NCBI GenBank assembly: GCA_045652965.1
Contig: JAZOLI010000061.1
Coordinates: 1-6,115, forward strand
Direction: 5' to 3'
DNA from: Scatosoma sp045652965
GTDB taxonomy: Bacteria; Bacillota; Clostridia; Christensenellales; Borkfalkiaceae
DNA: 6,115 nt
Shown here piece by piece: positions 4,751-6,115 of this stretch (the first letter of the stretch is position 1; each line of letters begins with the position of its first letter). Made by a program: the position numbers and the translations under genes. The notes under the pieces were generated by a model. It had not been told where the DNA came from and made no database searches. It saw nothing but the letters and a program-made list of their open reading frames with translations.

Positions 4751-6115
4751 ATGTTAGCAAGTATTTTGCTTTTGCTTGCGGGCGTCGGTGTGTTCATCGC
4801 AGGTATGAATATGCTTGGCGACGGTTTGGAAAAGAGCGCAGGCAAAGGAATGAAAGGGTTGTTAGGAAAAATTAGCAACAATCGTTTGGCGGGCGTAGGA
4901 ATTGGTGCGGCGGTGACCGCAATCATTCAAAGCTCGTCGGCAACCAGCGTTATGGTGATCGGTTTCGTAAACGCAGGCATCATGACGCTTACGCAAGCCA
5001 CGTCTATCGTAATGGGTGCGAGTATCGGCACGACGATCACGGGCATCATCGTATCCTTGCAATCGCTGGGGATTTCCGATTGGCTCGCGCTTTTGGCGTT
5101 TGTGGGCGTAATGATGACGTTCTTTAAATCGGATAGGATTAAACAAATCGGCGGCATTTTAAGTGGCTTCGGTTTGATTTTCGTAGGGCTCGATTTAATG
5201 GGCTCGGCATTTAAAAGCAACGTGGAAATCGTAAATTGGTTCTCCGATTTATTCACGAAAATCAGCTTCCCGCTTTTGCTTTTGTTCTGCGGCACGGTGT
5301 TCACGGCAATCATTCAAAGCTCGTCGGCGGCAACGGGTATCTTTATCACGATGGTAGGCGTAGGCGCGCTCACGCTTGAAAACGCGCTCTTCCTTGTGCT
5401 TGGCGCAAACATCGGCACGACGGTGACGGGTGCGCTTGCGGCGATCGGTGCTACGACGAACGCAAAACGCACGGCGTTTATCAACTTCTTCTTTAAAGCG
5501 ATCGGCTCTACGATTTTCACAGTGCTTGTTTGGATTTTCAAAGATTGGACGGTTATGATGTTTGAAACTTCTCTTCCGAACAATCCCGAAATGCAGCTTG
5601 CTTGGTTCCACGTAATTTTCAACGCGTCCAACACGTTGCTTGCATTGCCGTTTATCAAACAATACGTAAAAATTTCCGAGTGGTTGTTCCGCGACAAACC
5701 TACGGCGGAAGAGACCCGTCATTTCAAATACGTGGACGATCGACTTTTGAAAACGCCCCCGATTGCAATGATGCAAGTGAAAAAGGAAATCGAATATATG
5801 ATTTCGCTTGCAAAAGAAAACATCGAAAACTCGTTTGAAGCCATCTTCACGGGCTCGGATAAAAACGGAAAGGCGATTTATGAAAACGAAAGCGTGATCG
5901 ATTTCACCAACCACGGTTTGTCCAAATATTTAATCAAACTTTCTCCGCTTGTTTCGGCAGGGGACGAAAGGGTTATCGGTTCTTATTTCCACGTGTTAAA
6001 CGACGTAGAGCGTATTGGCGACCATGCGGAAAACTTCCACGAAATCGGCGTGCAAATGGAAAACGAGAATTTGAGATTTTCCGATGCCGCACTTGAAGAA
6101 ATCAAAACGATGAAA
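4751..6115 (+). CDS. Na+/phosphate cotransporter family protein with PhoU-like domain (partial, right edge)
   Basis: The frame is open from the ATG for 455 codons to the window end without a stop. Residues 1 to about 305 form the Na/Pi-cotransporter II-related membrane domain. It contains two inverted-topology repeats, each with a TAIIQSSSA signature (56-64 and 185-193) followed by GASIGTT (89-95) or GANIGTT (218-224). The QSSS motifs form the substrate and sodium site in this family. Residues from about 330 are cytoplasmic and PhoU-like, with the helical signature YFHVLNDVERIGDHAENF at 412-429, which probably senses phosphate or metal state. Members normally run to roughly 550-600 residues, so about 100-150 residues are missing. 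The protein is expected to import phosphate, driven by sodium. It has its own promoter behind a terminator. Some relatives transport other anions or export phosphate, so direction and substrate are inferred. Confidence 0.92.
   Translation, partial: MLASILLLLAGVGVFIAGMNMLGDGLEKSAGKGMKGLLGKISNNRLAGVGIGAAVTAIIQSSSATSVMVIGFVNAGIMTLTQATSIVMGASIGTTITGIIVSLQSLGISDWLALLAFVGVMMTFFKSDRIKQIGGILSGFGLIFVGLDLMGSAFKSNVEIVNWFSDLFTKISFPLLLLFCGTVFTAIIQSSSAATGIFITMVGVGALTLENALFLVLGANIGTTVTGALAAIGATTNAKRTAFINFFFKAIGSTIFTVLVWIFKDWTVMMFETSLPNNPEMQLAWFHVIFNASNTLLALPFIKQYVKISEWLFRDKPTAEETRHFKYVDDRLLKTPPIAMMQVKKEIEYMISLAKENIENSFEAIFTGSDKNGKAIYENESVIDFTNHGLSKYLIKLSPLVSAGDERVIGSYFHVLNDVERIGDHAENFHEIGVQMENENLRFSDAALEEIKTMK
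4919..4941 (+). repeat. 23-nt exact direct repeat, copy 1 (first QSSSA motif)
   Basis: This copy is identical, base for base, to 5306-5328. Both encode AIIQSSS followed by the first two bases of an Ala codon, the core signature of the two halves of the transporter. The protein duplication is ancient and shared by the whole family; the identity at synonymous positions is the unusual part. Confidence 0.85.
5306..5328 (+). repeat. 23-nt exact direct repeat, copy 2 (second QSSSA motif)
   Basis: This is the second copy of the repeat at 4919-4941, 387 bp downstream and in the same frame. It encodes residues 186-192 and the start of codon 193. Recombination between the copies would remove exactly 129 codons and keep the frame. 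Confidence 0.85.

Noticed and set aside
5249..5914. Minus-strand 221-residue open frame opposite the transporter
   Set aside because: Long, but Arg/His/Phe/Cys-rich and without domain features; the plus-strand frame encodes clear family motifs throughout, so this is a shadow.

Overview
The window looks like a core-genome stretch from a Gram-positive-type bacterium of the Bacillota, most likely an uncultured Clostridia-like gut lineage. This is inference. It rests on purine-rich AAGGAG ribosome binding sites, -35/-10 promoters with TATAAT boxes, moderate GC with AT-rich spacers, and a secreted SH3b-NlpC/P60 hydrolase, a ComF protein and a HisK-type PHP phosphatase. No rRNA, tRNA, CRISPR array, transposase, phage gene or riboswitch was seen.

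Layout. (1) 1-544, minus strand: the first 181 codons of an unrecognised protein that runs off the left edge. (2) 545-710: a divergent spacer with a strong plus-strand promoter. (3) 711-2415, plus strand: a two-gene operon encoding a DUF368/PopT-type polyprenyl-phosphate transporter and a ComF-family phosphoribosyltransferase-like protein, overlapping by 17 bp. (4) 2408-3289, minus strand: a secreted SH3b plus NlpC/P60 cell-wall hydrolase. Its 3' end overlaps comF by 8 bp and carries the probable comF terminator inside its coding sequence. (5) 3290-3485: a divergent promoter region with two perfect inverted repeats between the two -35 boxes. (6) 3486-4535, plus strand: a PHP-family histidinol-phosphatase-like gene followed closely by a 69-residue acidic protein of unknown function. 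(7) 4536-4750: two terminator candidates, then a good extended -10 promoter. (8) 4751-6115, plus strand: a Na+/phosphate cotransporter-family protein with a C-terminal PhoU-like domain, cut by the right edge.

How the genes relate. PopT (return of undecaprenyl phosphate across the membrane) and the NlpC/P60 hydrolase both belong to envelope biology, but they lie on opposite strands with separate promoters, so no joint system can be claimed. The PHP gene has no histidine-biosynthesis neighbours here, so histidinol phosphate is only the family-default substrate. I found no convincing new multi-gene system. The items most worth a second look are the terminator buried in a convergent gene, the almost leaderless hydrolase transcript, the palindromes between the divergent promoters, and the two unrecognised proteins.
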